A DNA stretch of 64,000 bases from DAIOEK01 sp963721445 (lineage in GTDB: Bacteria; Chloroflexota; Anaerolineae; Anaerolineales; Anaerolineaceae). The translations under genes and the position numbers were made by a program. Where the stretch lies: assembly GCA_963721445.1 (NCBI GenBank), contig CAVRIZ010000005.1, positions 1-64,000 on the forward strand. Reading direction: 5' to 3'. A model generated the notes under the pieces. It was not told where the DNA came from, made no database searches, and was given only the letters and a program-made list of their open reading frames with translations. Positions 29,156 through 37,857 of this stretch are shown in pieces. The stretch's first letter is position 1. Every line of letters begins with the position of its first letter.

Positions 29156-30801
29156 ACCTTATCTCCTTGATTCAATATTCTATCGATCCGCTTTTTTTCA
29201 TCCAATGGCTTCCCGTTCTGATCCACGGAAACACTTGCGCCACGAATGATCCTTGTGACTGCTTTGCCAGGAGCAAACGGATTATTTCGAAGTTGAGGCG
29301 CATCCAAAATTCCCAACCGAACCGCTTTTTCGAGAACAACCGGATCAGTCCATGCGTCTTTGGTTGGGTCTTCTTCCAAGTGGCTTATCGCCTCCAGGGT
29401 AATTTTTGCCTCGTTTACAAGGTACTCCGCTGATTCCTGGACAACAGGATCTAACAATAAGGCAGGCGCTGATTCGATCGCATTACGAATGGTCCGGGCT
29501 GCAACGGTACAGGAATGAATCACATCTTCTGCCGTTGCCGCGTGATCCGCTTCTGTGTGGCCGACTACATGCACGATATCTGGTTCGAGAGCCATCTGAC
29601 TGAATATCGTCGATGAGAGATGACCTATCGCTTCGTATTCCGGCAAAGGATAGCTCAGCAAACCTGTCCGGGTTTGCTTCCAAACCCTGAAATGAGTATT
29701 TTGCAGAGGCAAGATCATTTTCAGAATGGCTGACATTTTTGCCAGATCCATCGCAATTGACAGGTTTGGGGGACTATTAAACATGAACTGGGCAATATAG
29801 TCGTTCACGCCAAACATTTTTGCATTGTATGCAGCCAGAAATCCACTGACGACATATATCACATCAGCAGCGTCCCGCATTCCCCAATGGTGAGGTTCAT
29901 TCAACTCAACCGGGATATTCCTTTCTCCGTACCAGCGCATCACTTCCTGATGCTCTTTGATCGATCCTTGCAGATCCCATGGACCTCGTCCATCCATTTG
30001 ATTAAACCAGAAGAGGGGTATGGCACACCACGCGTTGTGGATGGTTTCCAAATACATCTCGGCCAGACGGATAAAATCATTGGTCCCTGAATAAGTACGC
30101 ATGAGCGGATGATTACCTTTTCGGGATGCATGGTAGAGACGGGAATAGTCGTTTGCTGAACGGACAGGGACACCACCGGCACCCCGCGAAGTTGGATCCT
30201 GTTTTTCCGGGTGATAAAAATTTTCCTGGGCATCTTGATCAATGCCGAGGGAGATCACATCAAGAACACCAGAGTCTGCAATCCGAGCCACGCCATCCAC
30301 TGTTTGTACCAGGTCTGGTAAACCAAAGTGGTGTCTGATGAGTGGATACGGCCGTTTCCAGAGAATCCGCTCAACGGTTGATTGTGGAGGAATTTTTACC
30401 TCCGTTCCCAACCCGCTTTCACCCCGCAAATAATCGATTGCTACTTCTGGAGGTTCTCCACCTTCAAATACTTTTTCGAAGATCCCAAGAGACGCTGCCC
30501 TGGCTGCCACGGGAGGGGTGCCACCAAAAGCGAATCGCACTCCTTTTTGATATAAATCGTCCAATTCTTCGGCTAATTCACCGAGTAAAATCTCACCATT
30601 TTCGGGTGTCAACCGGTAAGAGACTGCAACCAGATCAATCGGATTCTTGCGTGCCTCTTCCGCCAGTTTTTGGATAGACACTGCCGGACCCAGATAAATG
30701 GTCTTCCACCCTTCCTGTTCGGCAAGGCGCATAAAGTTGTTCAAGCCTGCCACGTGTACGCAATCGCCTATCGCGGCGGCGATCAAAGTTTTCTGAGTCA
30801 T
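29152..30801 (-). CDS. cobalamin-binding mutase-like protein (B12 domain plus TIM-barrel-like domain)
   Basis: 549 residues. The N-terminus (1-130) resembles a B12-binding domain: IGDCVHVAGLNNFMRLAEQ, then VAVSYRLTPENGE and FGGTPPVAARAA. The histidine is followed by the usual xxG, but the aspartate sits three residues before it (D13-x-x-H16) instead of two. Residues 150-430 look like the barrel of glutamate-mutase-E-type enzymes: MRTYSGTNDFIRLAEMY, then GSIKEHQEVMRWYGERNIPV and FMFNSPPNLSIAMDLAK. I infer an adenosylcobalamin-dependent carbon-skeleton or amino-group mutase; substrate unknown. ATG 30,801 follows AAAGGAGAG. It is the first gene of the operon, with a 237-nt leader. Confidence 0.7.
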   Translation of the reverse strand: MTQKTLIAAAIGDCVHVAGLNNFMRLAEQEGWKTIYLGPAVSIQKLAEEARKNPIDLVAVSYRLTPENGEILLGELAEELDDLYQKGVRFAFGGTPPVAARAASLGIFEKVFEGGEPPEVAIDYLRGESGLGTEVKIPPQSTVERILWKRPYPLIRHHFGLPDLVQTVDGVARIADSGVLDVISLGIDQDAQENFYHPEKQDPTSRGAGGVPVRSANDYSRLYHASRKGNHPLMRTYSGTNDFIRLAEMYLETIHNAWCAIPLFWFNQMDGRGPWDLQGSIKEHQEVMRWYGERNIPVELNEPHHWGMRDAADVIYVVSGFLAAYNAKMFGVNDYIAQFMFNSPPNLSIAMDLAKMSAILKMILPLQNTHFRVWKQTRTGLLSYPLPEYEAIGHLSSTIFSQMALEPDIVHVVGHTEADHAATAEDVIHSCTVAARTIRNAIESAPALLLDPVVQESAEYLVNEAKITLEAISHLEEDPTKDAWTDPVVLEKAVRLGILDAPQLRNNPFAPGKAVTRIIRGASVSVDQNGKPLDEKKRIDRILNQGDKV

Positions 30802-31038
30802 TGGCTCTCCTTTCAAGGGAGTTACCTGCTTACGCATTGGAAGTTCCCGTTATCAGGAACAAAATGAACAGTTGTGTTGCAACTGCTCGTAAAACTTGAT
30901 ACAAATTGGTGAACGGTTTGAGGGGAATGATTTCAGGATGTAACCGTCCGGCTTGTGACCGGTGGATCGGGAATCCAGCGTAAATGTATATTGGATTTGA
31001 ATGGCATCAGGCGTTTCTCCTGCGATGTCTCTTCTTGT
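30802..31038 (-). promoter_or_regulatory. long structured 5' leader of the cobalamin/opine operon
   Basis: From the predicted start site near 31,038 to the ATG, the transcript would carry about 237 nt without a gene. Read 5' to 3' it holds at least four hairpins: CATC(GC)AGG with CCTGATG (about 31,008-31,030), CCGG-TCACAAG-CCGG (about 30,948-30,962), CAGTTG-CAACA-CAACTG (30,869-30,885) and GTTCC with GGAAC (30,843-30,860). No poly-U run, T-box or classical cobalamin-riboswitch core was seen. This 340-bp intergenic stretch (30,802-31,141) otherwise holds only the two divergent promoters. Confidence 0.45.
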
Positions 31039-31044
31039 ATAAAA

Positions 31045-31072
31045 ATTATACCTGATTCTACAAACGGTTCAA
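31045..31072 (-). promoter_or_regulatory. sigma-70-type promoter of the cobalamin/opine operon
   Basis: On the minus strand the -35 is TTGAAC (31,067-31,072) and the -10 is TATAAT (31,045-31,050), with a 16-bp spacer. The -10 lies inside the palindrome GTATAA-AAA-TTATAC (31,037-31,051). Confidence 0.6.
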
Positions 31073-31083
31073 TTTGACTGAAC
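31067..31083. promoter_or_regulatory. inverted repeat joining two back-to-back -35 boxes
   Basis: GTTCA (31,067-31,071) and TGAAC (31,079-31,083) form perfect 5-bp arms around ATTTGAC. The repeat covers the -35 boxes of both divergent promoters, which are separated by one base. One protein bound here could control both operons. Confidence 0.4.
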
Positions 31084-31102
31084 ACCTTCAATGGTTTAGA
31101 AT
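31074..31102 (+). promoter_or_regulatory. sigma-70-type promoter of the ABC exporter operon
   Basis: TTGACT (31,074-31,079), a 17-bp spacer, then TAGAAT (31,097-31,102). The predicted transcript has a leader of about 33 nt before the TTG start at 31,142. Confidence 0.6.
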
Positions 31103-31141
31103 TTTCATTCTGCTCATTGAGCGTGGGAAAATGGAGTTGTT

Positions 31142-32953
31142 TTGGCTGTTCAGTCTTCTTCGACTTATGATCTGAAAAATACCCTTTCCAAGAACCGTCT
31201 TACCGGTTTGTGGCGGATGATATCCGGTTACCGTCTTGCGTACCTGGGCGCAACGGTGGCGGTTGGAATTGCCGCGCTTTCCAAGACATTCACTTATCTC
31301 TTATTACGTTACTTCATCGATGAAATTCTTGCCCCGGGAAAATATTCGATCATTCCTTTGGCGGCGCTGAGTTTTGTTGGACTGGCCATCGCGGAAGGAG
31401 GATTTACCTTTCTAAGCGGTACGTTAGCCGCAAGAACGGCGGAAGGTGTAACCCGTCGTCTCCGAAATTATCTATTCGATCATATCCAACGATTGAATTT
31501 TCGCTATCATGCAGAGACTTCCACCGGTGAATTGATCCAACGTTGCACATCCGATGTAGACGCGCTGCGTCGTTTTTTCTCCGATCAGGCAATTTCCGTT
31601 GGAAGAATTATTCTTTTATTCGTCATTAACTTTACCGCTCTTTTGAATCTCAACACTCGTCTGGCGTGGTACTCCGTGCTTGTGGTTCCGGTCATCCTGG
31701 TGGTCTCCCTTTACTTTTTCAAGAGGATAACCACCGCGTATGAAGCATATCAAGAGCAGGAAGCCACACTTTCAACCACTCTGCAGGAAAATCTGACCGG
31801 TGTACGGGTTGTCAAAGCCTATGCAAGACAACGGTACGAGATGGAGAAATTCGAAAAGGATAATGCGGAAAAGTATAAGCGGGGTCGGCGATTGAATACC
31901 ATGCATTCCCTGTTCTGGCCGATCTCAGACACCTTATGCGGTATGCAATTACTGGGAGGATTCTTTCTCGGTTCAACGATGGCGATCAGCGGAGAAATCA
32001 CGGTTGGCACTTATCTCGCGTATGCCGGATTGGTTATCTATCTGATCTTCCCCATGAGAAATCTGGGCAGAATGATCGTCCAGGCTTCGACCGGGATGGT
32101 CTCCTACCAACGGGTGGCACAGATCATAAAGGAAGATCGTGAAGATCTTGACGAGAGCAGCTATTCACCTACCGCCGCCATTCGGGGTGAGATCACCTTC
32201 GAACAGGTATCCTTTGAATATGAGAAAGATAATCCAATCCTCAATTCGATCTCTTTCCATTGCCTGCCAGGTCAGGTGGTTGCACTGCTCGGATCGACCG
32301 GCTCAGGGAAGACGTCGCTTGTAAATTTATTGCCACGGTTTTATGACACCACTTCTGGAAAGATCTTACTCGATGGGATCGACTTGCGGGATTACTCCAA
32401 ACGAACACTGCGAGAGCAGATCGGAATTGTAGAACAGGAACCATTCCTCTTCTCGCGAACTATAAAAGAAAATATCACCTACGGTGTCGATAGAGAAGTC
32501 CCGGATGAAGAGATATTTGACGCAGCAAAGGCAGCCGCAATCCATGATGTGATCCTATCCTTCCCGGAAGGATATAACACGCTGGTTGGTGAAAAAGGTG
32601 TCACGTTATCTGGTGGACAGAAACAAAGGGTCGCGATAGCCCGGACGTTACTTAAAGACCCTAGAATCTTGATCATGGATGATTCGACCTCCTCTGTAGA
32701 CCTGGAAACGGAAGCTGTAATCCGTTCCGCATTGACCAACCTGATGCGAAACCGTACCACCTTCATTATTGCACATCGGATCCAAAGCATCATGAACGCC
32801 GACCTGATCCTGGTGTTCGATAAAGGGAAGATCATTCAACATGGAACGCACAACAGTCTCGTTAACCAGGATGGTATGTATCGTAATATATTTGATCTAC
32901 AAACCCGGATCGATTCAGAATTAGAAGAGGAAATTCGTCATGCCAGCCTATGA
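31142..32953 (+). CDS. heterodimeric ABC exporter, half-transporter with degenerate Walker B
   Basis: A type I (ABCB-like) exporter half of 603 residues: six membrane helices (about 30-320), then a nucleotide-binding domain. Walker A is GSTGSGKTS, the signature is LSGGQKQR, and Walker B is ILIMDDSTSSVD. The catalytic glutamate is replaced by aspartate, as in the degenerate site of heterodimers such as TM287/288, LmrCD and BmrCD. The H-loop is IIAHRI. TTG 31,142 has GGAG five bases upstream. The end overlaps the partner gene by 14 bp. It probably exports a drug, lipid or small product; the divergent synthesis operon makes that product a candidate. Confidence 0.85.
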   Translation: MAVQSSSTYDLKNTLSKNRLTGLWRMISGYRLAYLGATVAVGIAALSKTFTYLLLRYFIDEILAPGKYSIIPLAALSFVGLAIAEGGFTFLSGTLAARTAEGVTRRLRNYLFDHIQRLNFRYHAETSTGELIQRCTSDVDALRRFFSDQAISVGRIILLFVINFTALLNLNTRLAWYSVLVVPVILVVSLYFFKRITTAYEAYQEQEATLSTTLQENLTGVRVVKAYARQRYEMEKFEKDNAEKYKRGRRLNTMHSLFWPISDTLCGMQLLGGFFLGSTMAISGEITVGTYLAYAGLVIYLIFPMRNLGRMIVQASTGMVSYQRVAQIIKEDREDLDESSYSPTAAIRGEITFEQVSFEYEKDNPILNSISFHCLPGQVVALLGSTGSGKTSLVNLLPRFYDTTSGKILLDGIDLRDYSKRTLREQIGIVEQEPFLFSRTIKENITYGVDREVPDEEIFDAAKAAAIHDVILSFPEGYNTLVGEKGVTLSGGQKQRVAIARTLLKDPRILIMDDSTSSVDLETEAVIRSALTNLMRNRTTFIIAHRIQSIMNADLILVFDKGKIIQHGTHNSLVNQDGMYRNIFDLQTRIDSELEEEIRHASL

Positions 32954-34745
32954 TGAGTTCGACGAGGAAGAGTATTCCTCACTTCAGACAAAGCAAACCT
33001 TCGGGCGGATCTTTAAACTCGTTCAGCCACATCGCTGGAATGTGATCGTATTCCTTTTCTCGATTGGAATTGTATCGTTCCTGGATGGATATTTCACATT
33101 CATCAGCAAGCGGATTATCGATGAAGCAATCATTCCAAAAAATGTAGGGCTCCTCAAACAGTTCGTAGTCCAATATGGGATCCTACTTCTGATACAAGCT
33201 GTCCTGGTATTTGTATTCATCCTCCTTGTAAGCATGTTGGGTGAACGTATCCGGTACGATCTCCGAAAATCCATGTTCAACCATCTTCAACAACTGGCAT
33301 TGAGTTATTACAGCCGAACACCAGTTGGTTGGATCATGTCCCGCGTCACATCTGATTCTGAGAAGGTCTCTGATATGATGACCTGGGGCGTACTGGATTC
33401 GACGTGGGCTGTGATAAATGTGGTGACATCCGCGTATTTTATGATCCGAATCAATCCCAGACTTGCCCTTATTGTGCTGATCATCATACCGATCCTGGTA
33501 TATGTGGGAGTTCAATTTCGGAAACGCATCCTGACTCAATATCGAAAAGTCCGAAAAGTCAACTCCAAGATTACCGGCTCTTACAATGAAAATATCACCG
33601 GTGTACGGATAGTCAAAGCCTTGGTTCGAGAGGAAGAAAACCTGCGTGAATTTGGTAAATTGACTACTGATATGTATAAAGCTGGTTTCCGGGCTGCCTG
33701 GCTTTCCGCACTCTTCCTGCCGGTAGTGCAGATAATCAGTTCGGTCGCTTTATGTGCTGTACTCTGGTACGGCGGGTTTCAGATCAAGGGAGGGTTCATC
33801 ACTATCGGTGGTATTCAAGCGTTCGTAGCCTATATAGCATTCATGATGTGGCCTATCCAGGACCTGGCACGAGTTTTCGCTGAGTTGCAGAATGCAATCG
33901 CATCCGCTGAACGCATTTTTACCCTGACAGACACAAATCCCGATGTTCAGGACATGCCGGACAGTATCGACCCGGGAACGATCTTATCTGAAATCGAATT
34001 CGATCAGGTTGACTTCTACTATGACGAAGAGAAGGATGTCTTGCGGAACTTTAACCTGCGGGTAAAACCAGGCGAAATGATCGCGCTGGTGGGTCCGACC
34101 GGGGGTGGAAAGACAACCATTGTCAACCTGTTATGCCGATTCTATGAGCCTAAACGTGGAACTATCCGAATCGGGGGAATAGATTATCGCGAGCTCTCCA
34201 TGCACGCCATTCAGTCTCGAATTGGAGTGGTATTACAAACACCCCATCTTTTTTCAGGGACCATTCGAGAGAATATTCGTTATGGTCGTCTGAAAGCCAG
34301 TGATCAGGAAGTGGAAGATGCAGCCAAAGCCGCGGGTGCGCATGAGTTCATCTTAACCTTGGAAAAGAAATACGACCAGGATGCGGGTGAGGGTGGTAAT
34401 ATGCTTTCCGTAGGACAGAAACAACTCATCAGCCTGGCGAGAGCGATCCTGGCTAAGCCAGAGATCTTCATCATGGACGAAGCGACCAGTTCGGTGGATA
34501 CCCTGACTGAGGCAATGATCCAGAAGGGGATGGCAGTATTACTATCCGGCAGTACAAGCTTTGTGATCGCCCACCGTCTGTCGACCATCAAACGAGCCAA
34601 CCGAATCGTTTATGTGGACCAGGGAACGATCATCGAGATGGGGACCCATGCGGAATTATTAAAGCTTGGCGGACATTATCACAAGCTATACACCCAGCAA
34701 TTCTGGAAGGAATCCGAAGCAAAGTACGATCCACAATTCGCATAA
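32940..34745 (+). CDS. heterodimeric ABC exporter, catalytic half-transporter
   Basis: The 601-residue partner of the preceding protein, with the same fold: six membrane helices and a nucleotide-binding domain with Walker A GPTGGGKTT, Walker B IFIMDEATSSVD with the catalytic Glu, and H-loop VIAHRL. Its signature motif is LSVGQK, not LSGGQ. In the dimer, the site made from this Walker A/B and the partner's perfect LSGGQ is the active one, and the other is degenerate. ATG 32,940 lies inside the end of the first gene. No terminator is evident before the MFS gene 80 bp downstream. Confidence 0.85.
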   Translation: MPAYDEFDEEEYSSLQTKQTFGRIFKLVQPHRWNVIVFLFSIGIVSFLDGYFTFISKRIIDEAIIPKNVGLLKQFVVQYGILLLIQAVLVFVFILLVSMLGERIRYDLRKSMFNHLQQLALSYYSRTPVGWIMSRVTSDSEKVSDMMTWGVLDSTWAVINVVTSAYFMIRINPRLALIVLIIIPILVYVGVQFRKRILTQYRKVRKVNSKITGSYNENITGVRIVKALVREEENLREFGKLTTDMYKAGFRAAWLSALFLPVVQIISSVALCAVLWYGGFQIKGGFITIGGIQAFVAYIAFMMWPIQDLARVFAELQNAIASAERIFTLTDTNPDVQDMPDSIDPGTILSEIEFDQVDFYYDEEKDVLRNFNLRVKPGEMIALVGPTGGGKTTIVNLLCRFYEPKRGTIRIGGIDYRELSMHAIQSRIGVVLQTPHLFSGTIRENIRYGRLKASDQEVEDAAKAAGAHEFILTLEKKYDQDAGEGGNMLSVGQKQLISLARAILAKPEIFIMDEATSSVDTLTEAMIQKGMAVLLSGSTSFVIAHRLSTIKRANRIVYVDQGTIIEMGTHAELLKLGGHYHKLYTQQFWKESEAKYDPQFA

Positions 34746-34825
34746 TTCTGAACGGTTTTTCGAAGGTTTTTATTTTAGGATCTTTCTAAACGAGTAATAC
34801 ACAGCAAGGTCGATGAGAGAGTATT

Positions 34826-36088
34826 GTGTTTCTATATCGTTGGTTTACACAACCAAATATTGGGCCTGAGGTCAAGCGTAAAAATGTTCTTTTCGTTCAG
34901 ATCGATGCGGTGGGAATCGGTCTGGCTAATGCGGCTGCCCCTTTCCTGCCGGTTTTCCTGACCCGTTCCGGGGCATCCAACTTACAGGTAGGTCTGCTGA
35001 CCGCCATGCCCGCTTTTACGGGTTTAATTCTCGCGATCATCGTTGGCCGATTTCTACAGACGCGCAAGAATATTGTCCCCTACTTTAGCATCGCCCGGCT
35101 GTTGGTTGTACTATCCTACGCACTGACCGGGCTCGCACCTTTTGTTATTCCAAAATCCTACCTGGTTCCGGCCATATTGGGTATCTGGGCTGCTGCTACG
35201 CTTCCTCAAACTGTTGTTTCCATCCTGTTCAGCGTTGTGATGGGTCAGGTCGCCGGACCGCATGGGCGATTTGAGCTCATGAGCAGGCGCTGGTCTATCA
35301 TGGGATTTACGACAGCCATCACGGTCGTGATCGCCGGGCGAGTTTTGGATCAAATTGGTTATCCAGTAAATTACCAATTGATCTTCCTGGCTTTATCGCT
35401 CGGGGGATTGATCAGCTATTATTTTTCCAGCCATCTGGAGATCCCTCCCCAGGATATACTGGAAATCCAACCCAGGCAAAAACTCGGCTTTGCCATTCGA
35501 CAATATTTCCAGTTGATTATCAAGGAAAAACCATTTATTCAATTTGCCTGGCGGCGACTGATCTATCTGACCGGCATTTCCCTGGCTGCACCGCTCTTCC
35601 CATTGTTTTATGTTCGCCAGCTTAAAGCTTCTGACACGTGGATTGGCCTGATCAGCACTACATCAACTGCCGTCATGGTCATTGGATATTTCTTCTGGGT
35701 TAACCGCTCTCGGGTTAGGGGAACCAGGTCGGTCCTTCTTTGGACAACCTTCGGTCTGGCAGTATACCCGGCATTGATCGCTCTTACTGGGAGGGTGGAA
35801 ATGGTGGTCGTACTCGCAGGCCTGGCGGGGATATTTCAGGCAGGCCTTGACCTCGTTTTCTTTGACGAATTGATGCGGACCATCCCACCGACATACAGCG
35901 CCACATTCGTTTCGTTTGCACAGAGTATGCAGTATCTTTCGGCAGTTGTCTCACCTCTGATCGGGACAATGCTCGCCGATTCGATCGGCATCCCGGGAGC
36001 TTTACTGGTTGCGGCAGGAGTTCGCATGTTGGGATATTTGTTATTTGCCACCCAGAAAAAGAGTCTCTACAGCTTTCGCAGATGCTGA
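34826..36088 (+). CDS. MFS transporter
   Basis: A 420-residue major-facilitator protein with about twelve hydrophobic helices. It opens VQIDAVGIGLANAAAPFLPVFL and continues LQVGLLTAMPAFTGLILAIIVGRFLQTRK, where the acidic-free GRFLQTRK is the usual loop 2-3 region. The C-terminal half carries FVSFAQSMQYLSAVVSPLIGTML. Such proteins export or import small solutes using the proton gradient; the substrate is not predictable. GTG 34,826 is the start used, with only a weak GAGAG site. Following the ABC pair on the same strand, it may be part of the same export unit. Confidence 0.75.
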   Translation: MFLYRWFTQPNIGPEVKRKNVLFVQIDAVGIGLANAAAPFLPVFLTRSGASNLQVGLLTAMPAFTGLILAIIVGRFLQTRKNIVPYFSIARLLVVLSYALTGLAPFVIPKSYLVPAILGIWAAATLPQTVVSILFSVVMGQVAGPHGRFELMSRRWSIMGFTTAITVVIAGRVLDQIGYPVNYQLIFLALSLGGLISYYFSSHLEIPPQDILEIQPRQKLGFAIRQYFQLIIKEKPFIQFAWRRLIYLTGISLAAPLFPLFYVRQLKASDTWIGLISTTSTAVMVIGYFFWVNRSRVRGTRSVLLWTTFGLAVYPALIALTGRVEMVVVLAGLAGIFQAGLDLVFFDELMRTIPPTYSATFVSFAQSMQYLSAVVSPLIGTMLADSIGIPGALLVAAGVRMLGYLLFATQKKSLYSFRRC

Positions 36089-36201
36089 ATAGTATTAATT
36101 ATCAGACTAGCAAGATACGCATCCAGTCTTATGATCATTATCTATACGCATAGCATCATATTTCCAAGTATATGATTTATTTTTACCTGGTTTACATGGT
36201 T

Positions 36202-37320
36202 TTATTCAGTCAGAGTAACAGATAATCGCGCATCCCTCTCCAGAAATCGCCCAATATCTTTGACTTCCGCTTCTATTTGCGGAAGATAATTAAACACAGA
36301 TTTGTCCAAGAGGATTATATCCACCAGCAGATGGTCTTTTTTCACGACCATTTTCCAGGTACCGAGAACGAATCCGTCCACCAAAACTACTGCATTAATG
36401 ATCCCCCCACCCGGGGTGAGGTGTTTTTGGTTTTTGGATTCAATCATCAATTCACGGCTGGCATACCCGAGTAAATAGGTATCATATCTGGGAAGTAGGT
36501 TCACGCAAGATTGCCCGTTATCGAGATCCTGCAGCCATTCGAGCTGATCTTTTCGGAGCCAGGCTGGTTGATTCTCTATATCCACCTCCTGGATAGAATC
36601 ACTGATCGAATTCCAGGCGTTTCTGGCTTCGTTGATCCTCAATCCTGACCAGGCTGCAAAATCCAACGGATGGGCTGGTCCATACGCACCCAAATAGCGG
36701 TATGCCAGGGCTGAAATGATAATAGCTCGCGCTTGCTCATCCAGTCTGGAAAAACGGGATGGATATAGAACAAAGCTTTGCTGTTTGCTCTGGTTTTTTC
36801 CGATGCAGATTAATCCCTCCAAGACTGCCCTGAAGATCAGATGAGTAGGCGACTGACCTTCGTAAGGCAAATTATTGATCCTCAGGATCTGCCTGATCTC
36901 AGCCCGGGTCAGAGATCCGTGACTTTCCAGGGTCTCGACCATGAGATGAATACCCTTCAAAATATCGCTTTCTTCCCATCCTAACTGTCTCAATCTTGAA
37001 TGATCTCGGGCAATCAGCCCGGGACCCAGAAGTGGAATTATCCAGGGTGTATCTTCCGCCGTGACCAGATGGAGCGTCCCACGGAAGGACCAGGTCCAAT
37101 TTATAGCGGCATCGAATTCCCGGGCATCATCCACCCTCTTTTGGGTAATATCTCTACTTCGGACTCGAATGGAAAGATACGCCGATGGAAGATCCTGGGC
37201 TTGAACAGCGATTATTTTTTGGAGAACCTGAACGGGTGTTGTGGGAAAATCCAATCCCGCCAATAACTGAGATCGCACACGAAGTAAACGGGCTTGATGA
37301 GCTGAAAGAGAGATTTTCAT
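36202..37320 (-). CDS. HTH_42 winged-helix protein, AlkZ/YcaQ-like DNA glycosylase family
   Basis: 372 residues of the HTH_42 (DUF1006) family, whose studied members (AlkZ, YcaQ) are monofunctional DNA glycosylases for alkylated bases and interstrand crosslinks. The QxQ catalytic motif is present near the N-terminus (KIIAVQAQDLPSAYLSIR), and TWSFRGTLHLV matches the conserved barrel start. In Streptomyces some relatives protect producers of DNA-damaging metabolites. No antibiotic cluster is obvious here. ATG 37,320; the stop at 36,202 is 113 bp from the convergent MFS gene, with no clear hairpin between them. Confidence 0.75.
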   Translation of the reverse strand: MKISLSAHQARLLRVRSQLLAGLDFPTTPVQVLQKIIAVQAQDLPSAYLSIRVRSRDITQKRVDDAREFDAAINWTWSFRGTLHLVTAEDTPWIIPLLGPGLIARDHSRLRQLGWEESDILKGIHLMVETLESHGSLTRAEIRQILRINNLPYEGQSPTHLIFRAVLEGLICIGKNQSKQQSFVLYPSRFSRLDEQARAIIISALAYRYLGAYGPAHPLDFAAWSGLRINEARNAWNSISDSIQEVDIENQPAWLRKDQLEWLQDLDNGQSCVNLLPRYDTYLLGYASRELMIESKNQKHLTPGGGIINAVVLVDGFVLGTWKMVVKKDHLLVDIILLDKSVFNYLPQIEAEVKDIGRFLERDARLSVTLTE

Positions 37321-37339
37321 AATCGAAGAAGCGCTTCCC

Positions 37340-37766
37340 TTACTCCCATTCTTCCGGATTGTACTTGCGGATGCGCTTGGTCTCTCCTCTTTTCTTTTTA
37401 TCTGTCACCCTGGCAGCTTTCGCTGAAAGTGTCGGACGAGTTGCTCGGCGGGTTTTGGGTGGAACCAGGGCATGCTGGATGAGAATAACCAGGCGCTGGA
37501 TTGCATCCAGCCGATTCTTTTCCTGAGTGCGGTAGCGTTTCGCTTCGATGAGAAGGATACCCGAATCCGTCACACGATTACCAGCCAGTATGATCAACCG
37601 TTGTTTTACATCGGGAGTGAGCGATCGATGTACCGTTTACATCCCATCGCAGCTGGACCGCAGTCGCAACCTTATTGATATTCTGCCCTCCCGGACCTGA
37701 GGACCGAATATAATCAAAATGAAGATCAGATTCGTCCAGGGATAGTGTGGAGGTTATCTCGATCAT
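37340..37766 (-). pseudogene. arfB: ArfB/ICT1-like peptidyl-tRNA hydrolase (ribosome rescue), frameshifted
   Basis: A codon-independent release factor of about 140 residues that frees stalled ribosomes. The catalytic loop is RSSGPGGQNINKVATAVQLR, with GGQ. The basic tail KKKRGETKRIRKYNPEEWE, which enters the empty mRNA channel, is complete. The frame breaks at 37,622-37,629, where CGAT occurs twice in a row. Deleting one copy restores NGTSLTPDVKQRLIILAGNR. A 4-bp tandem duplication is a common spontaneous mutation, so this break may be real. ATG 37,766, stop at 37,340. The HTH_42 gene starts 19 bp downstream on the same strand. Confidence 0.85.
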
Positions 37767-37828
37767 ATTTTTAGTATAGACGCTGTGGATTAGTTTTAAG
37801 TGTTGAAACAGGCAAGGCAGATAAATTT

Positions 37829-37850
37829 CTCAATTCCCGGAATCATTGAG
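37829..37850 (-). terminator. possible weak terminator after cydB
   Basis: CTCAAT (37,829-37,834) pairs with ATTGAG (37,845-37,850) just past the cydB stop. On the minus strand AGAAATTTATC follows, only a partial U tract. Confidence 0.3.
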
Positions 37851-37857
37851 ATTCAGC

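Noticed and set aside
29152..30801. Cobalamin riboswitch in front of the mutase operon
   Set aside because: The conserved GCCACTG and AARRGGGAA-type elements of the known class were not found in the leader.
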